The notes: generated by a model from the sequence alone, not told the origin. 64,000 nt of DNA from Mesorhizobium sp. NZP2298 (GCF_013170825.1 NZ_CP033365.1:744001-808000), one strand, 5' to 3'. Counted from the first letter of the stretch, positions 26,257-35,378 are shown. Translations and numbers: made by a program.

Positions 26257-27354
26257 ATGAACCAGCATATCACGGCATCCGGGGAGATCGCCGGTCCGAC
26301 CCACGCTCGACCCGACGCACCACAGGACGTGGTGCGCCTTGTCGATTTGAAGCGCCGCTTTGGCGCGACCGCGGCGCTCGACGGCATCTCGCTGACGGTG
26401 CGCAAGGGCGAAATCCTAGGCATTATCGGCCGCAGCGGCGCCGGCAAATCGACGCTGATCCGCTGCCTGAACGGGCTGGAGCGGCCGGATTCCGGCGAGG
26501 TGTTCATCGAGGGCCGCGAGATCAGCCGGCTCGGCGAGCGCGACCTGCAGCCGCTGCGGCGGCGCATCGGCATGATCTTCCAGCATTTCAACCTGCTGTC
26601 GGCCAAGACAGTGGAGGACAATGTCGCGCTGCCGCTGAAGATCGAGGGCCGGCCGAAGGCCGAGCGTCTGGCACGGGCGGCGGAGTTGCTTGAACTCGTC
26701 GGCCTGTTGGATAAGGCCAAGGCCCATCCAGCGTCGCTGTCGGGCGGCCAGAAGCAGCGCGTCGGCATTGCCCGGGCGCTGGCGGCGCGGCCGGCGCTGT
26801 TGTTGTCGGATGAAGCGACCTCGGCCCTCGACCCGGAGACGACGCGCTCCATTCTCGCGCTGTTGAAAGACATCAACCGGAAGCTTGGCCTGACCATCTT
26901 GTTGATCACCCACGAGATGGAGGTGATCCGCTCCATCGCCGACCGCGTGGCGGTGATCGATGCCGGGCGCATCGTCGAGGACGGGCCGGTGTGGTCGGTG
27001 TTCGCCGAGCCGCAGTCCAATGTCACAGGCAGCCTGCTTGGCGCCATCCGGCCGCAATTGCCGGCCGAGTTGTCGGCGCGCCTGCTGCCCGCGGCCGGCG
27101 CCGAGACGATCCTGCGTGTCGATGTGGCTGGCGAGGTCGCGCGTGGACCATTGCTGTCCGACCTTGCCACTTCTGTTCCGGGCTCCTTCCGCCTCGTCCA
27201 TGGCGGCATCGACCATATCCAGCAGCAGCCTGTCGGCACGCTGTTTCTCTCCGTTCCCGGCAACGATGCAAGCCATCTCGCCGAAGTGATTACATTCCTG
27301 AAGGCCCGCCAGGCGCGGGTGGAGGTGCTTGGCCATGTCGCCAATCCTGTTTGA
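26257..27354 (+). CDS. metN: methionine ABC transporter ATP-binding protein MetN
   Basis: 365 residues. ABC domain: Walker A GRSGAGKST, signature LSGGQKQR, Walker B LLLSDEATSALDPETT, then ITHEMEVI. The C-terminal about 90 residues form the NIL/ACT-like domain that binds methionine for trans-inhibition in E. coli MetN. I chose ATG at 26257; ATG at 26236 and TTG at 26224 are in frame. The frame overlaps the metI start. Confidence 0.92.
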   Translation: MNQHITASGEIAGPTHARPDAPQDVVRLVDLKRRFGATAALDGISLTVRKGEILGIIGRSGAGKSTLIRCLNGLERPDSGEVFIEGREISRLGERDLQPLRRRIGMIFQHFNLLSAKTVEDNVALPLKIEGRPKAERLARAAELLELVGLLDKAKAHPASLSGGQKQRVGIARALAARPALLLSDEATSALDPETTRSILALLKDINRKLGLTILLITHEMEVIRSIADRVAVIDAGRIVEDGPVWSVFAEPQSNVTGSLLGAIRPQLPAELSARLLPAAGAETILRVDVAGEVARGPLLSDLATSVPGSFRLVHGGIDHIQQQPVGTLFLSVPGNDASHLAEVITFLKARQARVEVLGHVANPV

Positions 27355-27991
27355 GCTTCTGCTGCGGTCGATCTGGGAGACGGTGCTGATGACGGCCGCC
27401 TCCGGTCTGATCTCGCTGGTCTTCGGCCTGCCGCTTGGTTTGGCCTTGATATCAACCGAACGCGGCGGCATTGCCGAAAACCTGTGGGTCAACCGCGTGC
27501 TCGGCGCCGTCATCAACGGCTTCCGCTCGGTGCCGTTCATCATCCTTCTGGTGGCGCTGATCCCGCTGACGCGGCTGATCGTGGGCACCTCGATCGGCAC
27601 CTGGGCGGCCATCGTGCCGCTGTCGATCGCCGCCACGCCCTACTACGCGCGCATCGCCGAAGTGTCGCTGCGCGAGGTCGACCATGGCCTGATCGAAGCG
27701 GCCCGCGCCATGGGCGGCAACCGCTGGACGATCATCCGCGAGGTGCTGGTGCCCGAGGCGCTGCCCGGCATCGTCGCCGGCTTCACGGTGACGCTGGTGA
27801 CGCTGATCGGCGCCTCGGCCATGGCCGGTGCTATCGGCGCCGGTGGTTTGGGTGATCTCGCCATCCGCTACGGCTATCAGCGCTTCGAGACCTCGGTGAT
27901 GGTGGCTGTGGTGATCGTGCTGATCATTCTGGTCTGTGGGATTCAGTGGGCGGGTGACCGGCTGGTGGCGCGGCTGGACCGGCGGGGGTGA
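27335..27991 (+). CDS. metI: methionine ABC transporter permease MetI
   Basis: 218 residues with five membrane helices and the MetI-type EAA loop EVDHGLIEAARAMGGNRWTI, followed by GASAMAGAIGAGGLGDLAIRYGYQRF, the signature of methionine-type permeases. ATG at 27335 overlaps metN by 20 bases (TTG at 27329 is the earliest start). Completes metQNI. Confidence 0.93.
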   Translation: MSPILFELLLRSIWETVLMTAASGLISLVFGLPLGLALISTERGGIAENLWVNRVLGAVINGFRSVPFIILLVALIPLTRLIVGTSIGTWAAIVPLSIAATPYYARIAEVSLREVDHGLIEAARAMGGNRWTIIREVLVPEALPGIVAGFTVTLVTLIGASAMAGAIGAGGLGDLAIRYGYQRFETSVMVAVVIVLIILVCGIQWAGDRLVARLDRRG

Positions 27992-28033
27992 TGAGCCCGG
28001 TAGGCTCGCGCGGAATGGGCAGAGGCTTCCCGA

Positions 28034-28222
28034 CTTCGTCATCCACGGGCGGAGCAGCCGCGAAGCGGCGTCGCGGAGACCCGAGGATCCATGCCGCGAC
28101 CGGAGACGCAGGGTGCAGCGGGGCGGAATTCGGCACCGTTGGTGACGCATTGGAGTCCCGGCATGGATCCTCGGGTCTGCGCTGCGTCGCTACGCTCCTT
28201 GCTCCGCCCGTGGATGACGAAG
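28034..28222. repeat. 189-base palindromic intergenic element
   Basis: Outer arms 28034-28056 and 28200-28222 are a perfect 23-base inverted repeat (right arm TGCTCCGCCCGTGGATGACG...). Inner arms 28077-28096 and 28159-28178 are a perfect 20-base inverted repeat (AGACCCGAGGATCCATGCCG). The element fills the gap between metI (+) and the GcvT-like gene (-). It is non-coding despite spurious open frames. I recognise this type as a dispersed Rhizobiales repeat; the copy number cannot be seen here. Confidence 0.8.
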
Positions 28223-28237
28223 CGACGGGCGTTCCGG

Positions 28238-29368
28238 CTAACCTCGCAACCTTACCCCTTCCGGATCAAAGAACGGCATCGCAGCCACGACCGCACGCGT
28301 CGGCTTGCCATCGATAGCGATGCTGAGTTCGGTGCCGACAGCCGTAAATGGCAGCCGCAGATGCGCGGTCGCCAGCACTTTGCCGAGGGAATAGCCGTGG
28401 TCGCTGTAGGTGACGATGCCGGCATCTTCGCCATCCGCCACAACCCTCGCATCCGTAGCCGCTGGTTTGTCGCCGTCAAGGACCAGGCCGGTCCAGCGCT
28501 CGCCGAGGCCCTTGTCGCGGATCTTGAGCAGCGCTTCGCGGCCGATGAAATCGCCCTTGTCGAACTTGATCCAGCGGTCGAGGCCGACATGGAACGGCGT
28601 GCGGCTCTCATCCATGTCGATGCCATGCGCCGGATAAGCCTTTTCCAGGCCGAGTGTGAACATCGCCAGCACGCCATAGGGTTTCAGGCCGAAGTCCGCC
28701 CCTGCACGCATCAGGACGTCCCAGACGGAGGCTGCCTCGTCGGCCGGCACGAACAGTTCGAAGCCGAGTTCGCCGGTGACGCCGGTGCGCGAGATCAGGA
28801 CGCGCGTGCCGTTGACATGGCCCGAAGTGAACGCCCAGCGCTTCAACCCGTCGAGATCGGCATCGCCGATCATGGCCTTCAACAATTCGCGTGAGCGCGG
28901 GCCCTGGATGGTCGGAAAAGCAATTGCCGCGGTGATGTCGGTGACGTAGACCTTGCGGCCCTGGGCATGGTGCTGCAGCCAGGGCAGCATCTTCAGGCGG
29001 TTGACCGAGCCTGTCACCAGCATGAAATGCTCCGGCGCCAGCCGGAACACGGTGAGGTCGTCCATGATGCCGCCATCCTCGCGGCAGATGGTGGAATAAC
29101 GGACCTGGCCCGGCTTCATCGCAGCCGCGTCGTTGACGATGACATGATTGACCAGCGCCTCGGCGTCCGGGCCCTTGATGTCCATCTTGCCCATGGTGCT
29201 AAGATCCTGCACGCCGACATTTGCGCGGGTGTTCAGGTGCTCGTCGGCGATGCCGGAATAGTATTTGGCCGAGATGAAATCGCCGCCAACCCGACCCATG
29301 GTCGCGCCCAGTCCGACGATGCTGCTGTAGAAGGGGGAACGCCGCTCAGCCAAGAAGGTCTCCATCAT
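28238..29368 (-). CDS. GcvT-like folate-dependent aminomethyltransferase family protein
   Basis: 376 residues with the GCV_T domain (about residues 30-270) and its C-terminal beta-barrel (about 280-370). Seen: GVQDLSTMGKMDIKGPDA, TGVTGELGFELFVP (family TGYTGExGxE) and LDRWIKFDKGDFIGREALL. It is not next to gcvH or gcvP, so it is not the canonical glycine-cleavage T protein. Relatives demethylate N-methyl amines such as dimethylglycine or sarcosine, passing the one-carbon unit to tetrahydrofolate. It is encoded downstream of an amino-acid binding protein and hyuAB, on the same strand but after a strong terminator. Confidence 0.78.
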   Translation of the reverse strand: MMETFLAERRSPFYSSIVGLGATMGRVGGDFISAKYYSGIADEHLNTRANVGVQDLSTMGKMDIKGPDAEALVNHVIVNDAAAMKPGQVRYSTICREDGGIMDDLTVFRLAPEHFMLVTGSVNRLKMLPWLQHHAQGRKVYVTDITAAIAFPTIQGPRSRELLKAMIGDADLDGLKRWAFTSGHVNGTRVLISRTGVTGELGFELFVPADEAASVWDVLMRAGADFGLKPYGVLAMFTLGLEKAYPAHGIDMDESRTPFHVGLDRWIKFDKGDFIGREALLKIRDKGLGERWTGLVLDGDKPAATDARVVADGEDAGIVTYSDHGYSLGKVLATAHLRLPFTAVGTELSIAIDGKPTRAVVAAMPFFDPEGVRLRG

Positions 29369-29376
29369 TCATGAAA

Positions 29377-29402
29377 ACGGCAGCGCCGATCGGCGCTGCC
29401 GT
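29377..29402 (-). terminator. intrinsic terminator of the family-3 binding-protein gene
   Basis: Minus-strand transcript: ACGGCAGCGC - CGATCG - GCGCTGCCGT, a perfect 10-bp stem followed by TTTT. It sits 18 bases after the stop at 29421 and directly before the GcvT-like gene start. Confidence 0.75.
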
Positions 29403-29420
29403 AAGGCGTTGTCGTCGGTC

Positions 29421-30197
29421 TCAGCTGCCGTAGACGTCGAAGGCAAAGTACTTGTCGTTGATTTCCTTGTACTTGCCGTTGGCGCGCAGGGCATCGATGG
29501 CGGCATTGAACTTGTCGGTCAGCTCCTTGTTGCCTTTCTGCAGCGCGATGCCGACGCCGGGGCCGTGAATGGCCGGATCGGCGGTCAGCGTGCCGAGCAG
29601 CTTGCAGCAGGCGCCGTCGGGCTTCTTCAGCCATTCGGTGAGGATGATCGAGCCATCCATCATCGCGTCGAGACGGCCATTGGCCATGTCGGTGCGGGCG
29701 TCGTCGCCCGTGGGATAGGCCTTGACGGTCGAGCCCGCATATTTCTGCTCGGCGAATTTCTGGTGGATGGTGGCGGTCTGCACGCCAAGCGCCTTGCCTT
29801 TCAAATCGTCCGGCGAGGTGCCCACGATGGTCGAATCCTTCGGTACGGCGATGGCCGGCGGCGTCTGGTAGTATTTGTGGGTGAACTCGACCTTCTCGGC
29901 CCGCTCCGGCGTGATGGTGATGTTGATGATGGCATCGAACTTGCCGGCCTGCAGCGCCGGGATCGAGCCGTCGAAATCCTGCACGATGAATTCGCATTCG
30001 GCCTTCATCTCGGCGCACAGCGCCTTGCCGAGATCGATGTCGAAGCCGCCCAGCGTGCCGTCGGCGCTGGCGTAGTTGAAGGGCGGATAAGCACCCTCGG
30101 TGCCGATCCTGAGCTTCTTGTCCTGGGCGGACGCAGCACCAGCGGCAAGGGTAAGGGCGACGGAAGCGGCAAGCACGAAACGACCGAAAAGACGCAT
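29421..30197 (-). CDS. family 3 amino-acid ABC substrate-binding protein
   Basis: 258 residues. Signal peptide residues about 1-24 ending in ASAQD; mature start KLRIGTEGAYPPFNYASADG, then GFDIDLGKALCAEMKAEC and FDAIINITITPERAEKVEFT, the SBP_bac_3 signature of arginine/lysine/ornithine/octopine-type receptors. ATG at 30197 has GGAG 10 bases upstream; the longer frame to 30305 is not supported. No permease or ATPase gene is adjacent, so it is an orphan receptor or uses a transporter encoded elsewhere. Confidence 0.88.
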   Translation of the reverse strand: MRLFGRFVLAASVALTLAAGAASAQDKKLRIGTEGAYPPFNYASADGTLGGFDIDLGKALCAEMKAECEFIVQDFDGSIPALQAGKFDAIINITITPERAEKVEFTHKYYQTPPAIAVPKDSTIVGTSPDDLKGKALGVQTATIHQKFAEQKYAGSTVKAYPTGDDARTDMANGRLDAMMDGSIILTEWLKKPDGACCKLLGTLTADPAIHGPGVGIALQKGNKELTDKFNAAIDALRANGKYKEINDKYFAFDVYGS

Positions 30198-30320
30198 GTT
30201 CCAGATCTCCGTTGACCGCAGAAGTCTACGGGCTTTCGTGCCACCGGCGGTGACGGAAACGACATGTGCTGCGGCGATCACGGCGCTGTGACCGGTCTCC
30301 GCCATGGCGCGTGGCGGTGT

Positions 30321-32078
30321 TTAGCCGGCGCGCTGCCTGTCCGTCGCCTTGCGGTCAATCGTGAGACCGTCCGCCGCCAGGACCACGCCGAATTTTTGGG
30401 CAGCTTCCTCAGACGTGTAGTACCCCAGCGCCACGTCGCGCTGTACCTGATCGGCGTCACGCTCGCGCGGATCGCCATAACCGCCGCCGCCCGGGGTGCC
30501 GACGCGCACGCGGTCACCGGCCTTGAGCGGGATGTCCTGCTCCTTGGAGAGATGCGGCGGCACATGTTCTTCGCCATTGCGGAAGACGGTCACCGTGTTG
30601 ACGGCGCCATCGCTGCCGCCGAGCGCGCCTTGCGGGCCGAAACGGCCGTGATCCATGACGAAGGAGGCGCGGGCATCGCCGCGCAGGATCTCGACCTCAT
30701 AGGCGAGGCCGAAACCGCCGCGATGCTTGCCGGCGCCGCCCGAGCCTTCACGCAAGGCATAGTGGCGATAGAGCACGGGAAAGGCCTGCTCCATGATCTC
30801 GACCGGCGGCGATTTGGAAATGCCGATGGTCGAACAGCCATTGGTCAGGCCGTCATGGCCCGCATTGCCGCCATAGCCGCCGCCGGAGATCTGGTACATG
30901 ACGTAATCGCGGCCACGCACGGGATCGTTGCCGCCGAGCGCGAAATTGCCGCTGGAGCCGGCGGGGGCCGCCGTCACCTTGTCCGGCAGCGCCTGCACCA
31001 TGGCCGCGAACACCGCCTCGGCGATCCGCTGTGAGACTTCCGCCGCACAGCCAGAGACAGGGCGCGGATATTTGGCATCAAGGAACGTGCCTTCCGGCCG
31101 CTTGACGATCAAGGGTTCGAAGGCCCCGGCGCTGATCGGCACATCCGGGAAGATGTGGCGCATGGCGAGATAGACCGAGGACAGGGTCGTCGCCAGTACG
31201 CTGTTCATCGGTCCGGCGCAGGGTTTCGACGAACCGCTAAAATCGAAGGTCAGCGTATCGCCCTGCTTTTCGACGGCGAGCGCGATGGTCAGCGGTTCGT
31301 TGACCACCCCGTCGGAATCGACGAAGGCTTCCGAGCGGTAGGTGCCGTCGGGGATGGCCGCGATGTTGGCGCGCATCTGCTCGCCGGCGCGGCGGCGCAG
31401 TTCGGCGATGGCCTCGACAACGGTTTCGTCACCGTAACGATCCAGGATTCCATTGAGCCTGTCCTGGCCGATCAGCAGCGCCGCGGCTTGGGCCCTGATG
31501 TCGCCAATGCGCTGGTCGGCGACACGGATGTTGGAGCAGATGATGGCGTAGATTTCGGGATCGAGCACGCCCTTCTTGAACAGTTTTACCGGCGGCAGCC
31601 GCAGGCCTTCCTGCTCGACCGCGGTGGCAGAAGCCGAGAAGCCGCCCGGCACCGAGCCGCCAATATCGGGCCAGTGGCCGGTGTTGGACAGCCAGCAGAA
31701 GATTTTCCCGCCTCGGTAGACCGGCATGACGAAGCGCACATCCATCAGATGCGTGCCGCCGAGATAGGGATCGTTGACGATGTAGATGTCGCCTGGCTCC
31801 GGAGCCAGGCAGCGGCCATTGGCGATCATCTCGATCACCGTTTTGGTCGAATACTGCATGACGCCGACGAACACCGGCAGGCCCTGGCTGCCTTGTGCGA
31901 TCAGCGAACCGTCTACGGCCGAATAGATGCCGTCGGAGCGGTCATTGGCCTCGGCGATGACCGGCGAGAAGGCGGCGCGGGAAAAAGTCAGGTCCATCTC
32001 GTCGCAGACCTGCTGCAAGGCTGCCTGGAGAACCGAGAGCGTGATGGCGTCGAGCTTTGCCATATCAATGTCAGGCAT
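30321..32078 (-). CDS. hyuB: hydantoinase B / oxoprolinase family protein
   Basis: 585 residues (PF02538). Motifs: QVCDEMDLTFSRAAFSPVI, DGSLIAQGSQGLPVFVGVM, IVNDPYLGGTHLMDVRFVMP and the glycine-rich C-terminal RVGTPGGGGYGDP. With HyuA it forms an ATP-dependent ring-opening enzyme for 5-oxoproline, hydantoins or N-methylhydantoin, or an acetone/acetophenone carboxylase-type enzyme. ATG at 32078 lies one base after the hyuA stop. The frame stays open upstream to 32276 only as a shadow of hyuA. Confidence 0.9.
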   Translation of the reverse strand: MPDIDMAKLDAITLSVLQAALQQVCDEMDLTFSRAAFSPVIAEANDRSDGIYSAVDGSLIAQGSQGLPVFVGVMQYSTKTVIEMIANGRCLAPEPGDIYIVNDPYLGGTHLMDVRFVMPVYRGGKIFCWLSNTGHWPDIGGSVPGGFSASATAVEQEGLRLPPVKLFKKGVLDPEIYAIICSNIRVADQRIGDIRAQAAALLIGQDRLNGILDRYGDETVVEAIAELRRRAGEQMRANIAAIPDGTYRSEAFVDSDGVVNEPLTIALAVEKQGDTLTFDFSGSSKPCAGPMNSVLATTLSSVYLAMRHIFPDVPISAGAFEPLIVKRPEGTFLDAKYPRPVSGCAAEVSQRIAEAVFAAMVQALPDKVTAAPAGSSGNFALGGNDPVRGRDYVMYQISGGGYGGNAGHDGLTNGCSTIGISKSPPVEIMEQAFPVLYRHYALREGSGGAGKHRGGFGLAYEVEILRGDARASFVMDHGRFGPQGALGGSDGAVNTVTVFRNGEEHVPPHLSKEQDIPLKAGDRVRVGTPGGGGYGDPRERDADQVQRDVALGYYTSEEAAQKFGVVLAADGLTIDRKATDRQRAG

Positions 32079-32079
32079 C

Positions 32080-34164
32080 TCAGGCCTCGCCAATGTCGAT
32101 GATGATGTTGCCGTCGGCATCCGAACGGGCGCGGTCGCCGGGTTCGAGCACGGTCGTGGCGTCCATCTGTTCGAGGATCGCCGGGCCCTGGATGACCGCA
32201 TCGAGCGGCAGTTTTTCCCTGATATAGACCGGCGTGTCGTGCCAGCGCCCGGCATACCAGACCGGGCGGATCTCACGCCGCGCCTCGTCCAGCGTTTTCG
32301 CGCGCCCCGCCGGATCGATAAGCCGCGACAGGTCGATCGCCTGCCGCACGCCTGTCACCGAGGTGTTGAGATTGACGAGGTTGGCGCGGATCTCCGGCAA
32401 CTCGACCTTGAAGCGGGCGAAATAGGCTTTTTCGAACAGGTCCTGCAGCTCGTTGCGGCTCACTGCCGAGGACGGCAGCGGCACGTTGATGATGTGGGTC
32501 TGGCCGACGAACTGCATGTCGGCGGAGTGGGTGACGCGGATCGTCTCCGGCTTCACCGCCTCCTTGCCGATCAGCTCCTCGCCTTCGTTTCGGTGCCGTT
32601 CCAATATTTGGTGAAGCTGGGTTTCATCGAGTATGGCGACCGGCTGGTTGACGGTGTTGACGAAGTCGTGGCGCAGGTCAGCGACGACGCAGCCGAGCGC
32701 GTTGGTGATGCCGGGGCGCGCCGGCACCAGCACCTTGGGCAGGCCGAGTTCGCGCGCCAGCGCGGTGGCATGCAGCGGTCCGGCGCCGCCGAAAGCGAAC
32801 AGCGCGAAATCGCGCGGGTCATGGCCGCGCGACACCGACACCATGCGGATGGCGCCGGCCATCTTCATGTTGCCGAGCCTGAGCACCGCGCCCGCCGCCT
32901 CGACGCCGGACAGGCCGGTCGCCTTGCCGATCCTGTCTTCGAAGATGCCGGTGACGCGCTCCACGGTGACCGGGTTTTCGACGGCCAGCAGCTTCTTCGG
33001 CGCCAGCCGGCCAAGCACGAGATTGGCGTCGGTGATGGTCGGCTCCAGGCCGCCGCGGCCATAGCAGATCGGGCCGGGATTGGCGCCGGCACTTTCCGGA
33101 CCGATCTGGATCAGACCGGCCGCGTCGACGCGGGCGATCGAGCCCCCGCCGGCGCCGACCGTGTGCACCGCCACCATCGGCACATGGATCGGCATGGCAT
33201 ATTCGATCTCGATCTCGTTCGAGACCGCCGGCTCGGCGTTACGGATCAGCGCCACGTCGGTCGAGGTGCCGCCCATGTCGTAAGTGACGAGGTTTTCGAA
33301 GCCGGCGCGCTTGCCCGTATAGGCGGCGGCAATCACCCCGGAGGCCGGACCTGACATGACGGTCTTGGCAGATTCACGTGTGACGAAGCGGGCCGAGATC
33401 ATGCCGCCATTGCCGTTCATGATCAGGAAGTCGCGGGCATAGCCTTCCGCGGCCAACTCCTTGCGCAGCCGCTCGACATAGCGCTCGAGGATCGGCTGCA
33501 CCGAAGCGTTGACCGAAGCGGTGACGCCGCGTTCGAATTCGCGCGCTTCCGACAGCAGCGCATGGCCCGTGGTGATGTAGCCGTTCGGCCAGAGCTCGGC
33601 GGCGATCTCGGCGGCGCGCCGCTCGTGCGAAGGGTTGGCGTAGGAGTGCAGGAAATGGATGACGAGGGATTCGCAGCCGGCCGCGATCAGCGTCTTCACC
33701 GCTTCACGCATCCCGGCTTCATCGAGCGGCGTGCGCACCGCACCTGAAGCCTCGACGCGCTCCGACACTTCGAGCCTGAGATTGCGCGGGATGACGGGAA
33801 CGAAGGTGCCGGTCATGCCGTAGGGTTGCGGCCGTGTGCGCCGGCCAAGCTCGATCACGTCGCGAAAACCGCGTGTGGTGATCATGCCGGTCCTGGCCAG
33901 CCGGCGCTCGAGCACCGCATTGGTCGTGGTGGTGGTGCCATGCACGATGAGGTCGATGCCGTCGATCGGAAATCCGGTGGCGCCGAGTGCCGAAACCACG
34001 CCGAACGCCTGGTTGTCGACCGTCGTCGGGGTCTTGGCGATGTGCACCTTGCCGCCGTGCTTGCCGTCGATCAGAAGCAGGTCGGTGAAGGTTCCGCCGA
34101 CATCGATGCCGGCCACGACGCTGCCCAGGGAATCCGGCGGCTGCACCGAAAAATTCTCTTTCAT
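32080..34164 (-). CDS. hyuA: hydantoinase A / oxoprolinase family protein
   Basis: 694 residues: Hydant_A_N (about residues 18-200) then hydantoinase/oxoprolinase domain (about 215-510) and C-terminal domain. It has the actin-like ATPase motif VVAGIDVGGTFTDLLLID, a second phosphate-binding block VTYDMGGTSTDVALI, and AVHTVGAGGGSIARVDAAG. First gene of hyuAB. It hydrolyses ATP to activate the cyclic amide or ketone handled with HyuB. Its substrate is not fixed by sequence. Divergent from fpr across a 220-base region. Confidence 0.9.
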   Translation of the reverse strand: MKENFSVQPPDSLGSVVAGIDVGGTFTDLLLIDGKHGGKVHIAKTPTTVDNQAFGVVSALGATGFPIDGIDLIVHGTTTTTNAVLERRLARTGMITTRGFRDVIELGRRTRPQPYGMTGTFVPVIPRNLRLEVSERVEASGAVRTPLDEAGMREAVKTLIAAGCESLVIHFLHSYANPSHERRAAEIAAELWPNGYITTGHALLSEAREFERGVTASVNASVQPILERYVERLRKELAAEGYARDFLIMNGNGGMISARFVTRESAKTVMSGPASGVIAAAYTGKRAGFENLVTYDMGGTSTDVALIRNAEPAVSNEIEIEYAMPIHVPMVAVHTVGAGGGSIARVDAAGLIQIGPESAGANPGPICYGRGGLEPTITDANLVLGRLAPKKLLAVENPVTVERVTGIFEDRIGKATGLSGVEAAGAVLRLGNMKMAGAIRMVSVSRGHDPRDFALFAFGGAGPLHATALARELGLPKVLVPARPGITNALGCVVADLRHDFVNTVNQPVAILDETQLHQILERHRNEGEELIGKEAVKPETIRVTHSADMQFVGQTHIINVPLPSSAVSRNELQDLFEKAYFARFKVELPEIRANLVNLNTSVTGVRQAIDLSRLIDPAGRAKTLDEARREIRPVWYAGRWHDTPVYIREKLPLDAVIQGPAILEQMDATTVLEPGDRARSDADGNIIIDIGEA

Positions 34165-34246
34165 TGTCGAAACCCGAAATGCTGGGACTACGGATACGGC
34201 ACAGTTTGGAAAGGTGTTTCGCGACGGTATCTTGACGCAAATATCG

Positions 34247-34258
34247 TTTGTATACTAA
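34247..34258. promoter_or_regulatory. possible regulator site / promoter element between hyuA and fpr
   Basis: TTTGTATACTAA, centred on the palindrome GTATAC (34250-34255), sits in the only AT-rich patch of the divergent region. The shape is like FadR-type GntR operators or a -10 element of fpr. Not decisive. Confidence 0.3.
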
Positions 34259-34302
34259 TAAATTCCGGACACAAGAGCTTACCGCCTTGGAGTGTGCGAG
34301 CA

Positions 34303-34333
34303 GCACGCCGGAACCTGAACGGTTCGGGCGTGC
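34303..34333 (+). promoter_or_regulatory. strong hairpin in the 5' leader of fpr
   Basis: GCACGCC-G-GAACC (34303-34315) and GGTTC-G-GGCGTGC (34321-34333) form a 12-bp stem with one G-G mismatch and loop TGAAC, about 50 bases before the fpr start. It has no T-run, so it is more likely an operator or leader-control element than a terminator. Confidence 0.4.
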
Positions 34334-34384
34334 AGGAAAAGGTTTGGCGCCCGCGTCCCCGGTTGGGCCAGAAAGTTGGATTTG

Positions 34385-35212
34385 ATGAACACCACATCCG
34401 CCTTCAACACCGCCGGCGCCCGCCCGCTGCAGTTTCCGATTCCGGCCAATGTCTATGCTGAAACCGTCGTCTCGGTGAAACACTATACCGACCGGCTGTT
34501 CTCGTTCCGCATCACCCGTCCGCAATCGCTGCGCTTCCGCTCCGGCGAGTTCGTCATGATCGGCCTGCCCAATGCCGAGAAGCCGGTGTTCCGCGCCTAT
34601 TCCGTGGCAAGCCCGGCCTGGGACGAAGAGCTGGAATTCTTCTCGATCAAGGTGCCGGACGGCCCGCTGACCTCGGAACTGCAGAAGATCCAGGTCGGCG
34701 ACACCGTCATCATGCGCCAGAAATCGACCGGCACGCTGGTGATCGATGCGCTGACACCGGCCAAGCGGCTATTCATGATCTCGACCGGCACCGGCATCGC
34801 ACCGTTCGCCAGCCTGCTGCGCGATCCCGACACCTATGAGAAATTCGACCAGCTGATCCTGACCCACACCTGCCGCGACAATGCCGAACTCACCTACGGC
34901 CAGGAATTGGTGGCGGCGCTGGAAAGCGACCCGCTGATCGGCGAACTGACCGGCGGGCGCGTGACGCTCTACAATTCGACGACCCGCGAAGAGTCGGCCT
35001 GCATGGGCCGCATCACCGCGCTGATCGGCTCCGGCAAATTCTACGCCGACCTCGGCATCGAGAAGCTCAATCCCGAGACTGACCGCATCATGATCTGCGG
35101 CTCGATGCATATGCTAAAGGACGTCAAGGAACTTGCCGAAAGCCTCGGCTTCCAGGAAGGTTCACTCAGCCATCCCGCGACTTTCGTCGTCGAGCGCGCC
35201 TTCGTCGGCTGA
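34385..35212 (+). CDS. fpr: ferredoxin--NADP reductase
   Basis: 275 residues of the bacterial subclass I FNR family. FAD-binding RAYSVASPAWDEELEFFSIKV (split at residues about 73-93), NADP-binding MISTGTGIAPFASLLRDP, LTHTCRDNAELTY, and C-terminal MICGSMHMLKDVKELAESLG, ending in ERAFVG, a typical proteobacterial tail (usually ERAFVE or similar). It exchanges electrons between NADPH and ferredoxin or flavodoxin in the cytoplasm. ATG at 34385 chosen; TTG at 34376 also in frame. Confidence 0.93.
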   Translation: MNTTSAFNTAGARPLQFPIPANVYAETVVSVKHYTDRLFSFRITRPQSLRFRSGEFVMIGLPNAEKPVFRAYSVASPAWDEELEFFSIKVPDGPLTSELQKIQVGDTVIMRQKSTGTLVIDALTPAKRLFMISTGTGIAPFASLLRDPDTYEKFDQLILTHTCRDNAELTYGQELVAALESDPLIGELTGGRVTLYNSTTREESACMGRITALIGSGKFYADLGIEKLNPETDRIMICGSMHMLKDVKELAESLGFQEGSLSHPATFVVERAFVG

Positions 35213-35358
35213 GGCCTGCTACCCACCCTGTGGACATGCTGCCCTCCAGGCGAACGCCTGATATCGGACAGCCTGCTGGAATGGGTCGGGCCGCTCCATT
35301 CCGACCGGAAGCACTGCAAGCGCGCCTGTCAGCGCATACCGGCATATCTGATTTCATG

Positions 35359-35378
35359 CCAGGCACGGTTGTGCCTGG
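35359..35378. terminator. hairpin downstream of fpr
   Basis: CCAGGCAC (35359-35366) - GGTT - GTGCCTGG (35371-35378), perfect 8-bp stem 147 bases after the fpr stop. No T-run, so only a weak terminator candidate. The region 35213-35654 (442 bases) contains no gene I can support. Confidence 0.35.

Noticed and set aside
26163..27636. Two long minus-strand frames opposite metN/metI
   Set aside because: Low-complexity Arg/Ser/Gln-rich translation without motifs, and metN/metI are clear on the plus strand.
29421..30305. Longer start (30305) for the family-3 binding protein
   Set aside because: The added 36 residues precede the signal peptide and have no family counterpart; ATG 30197 has a good ribosome-binding site.
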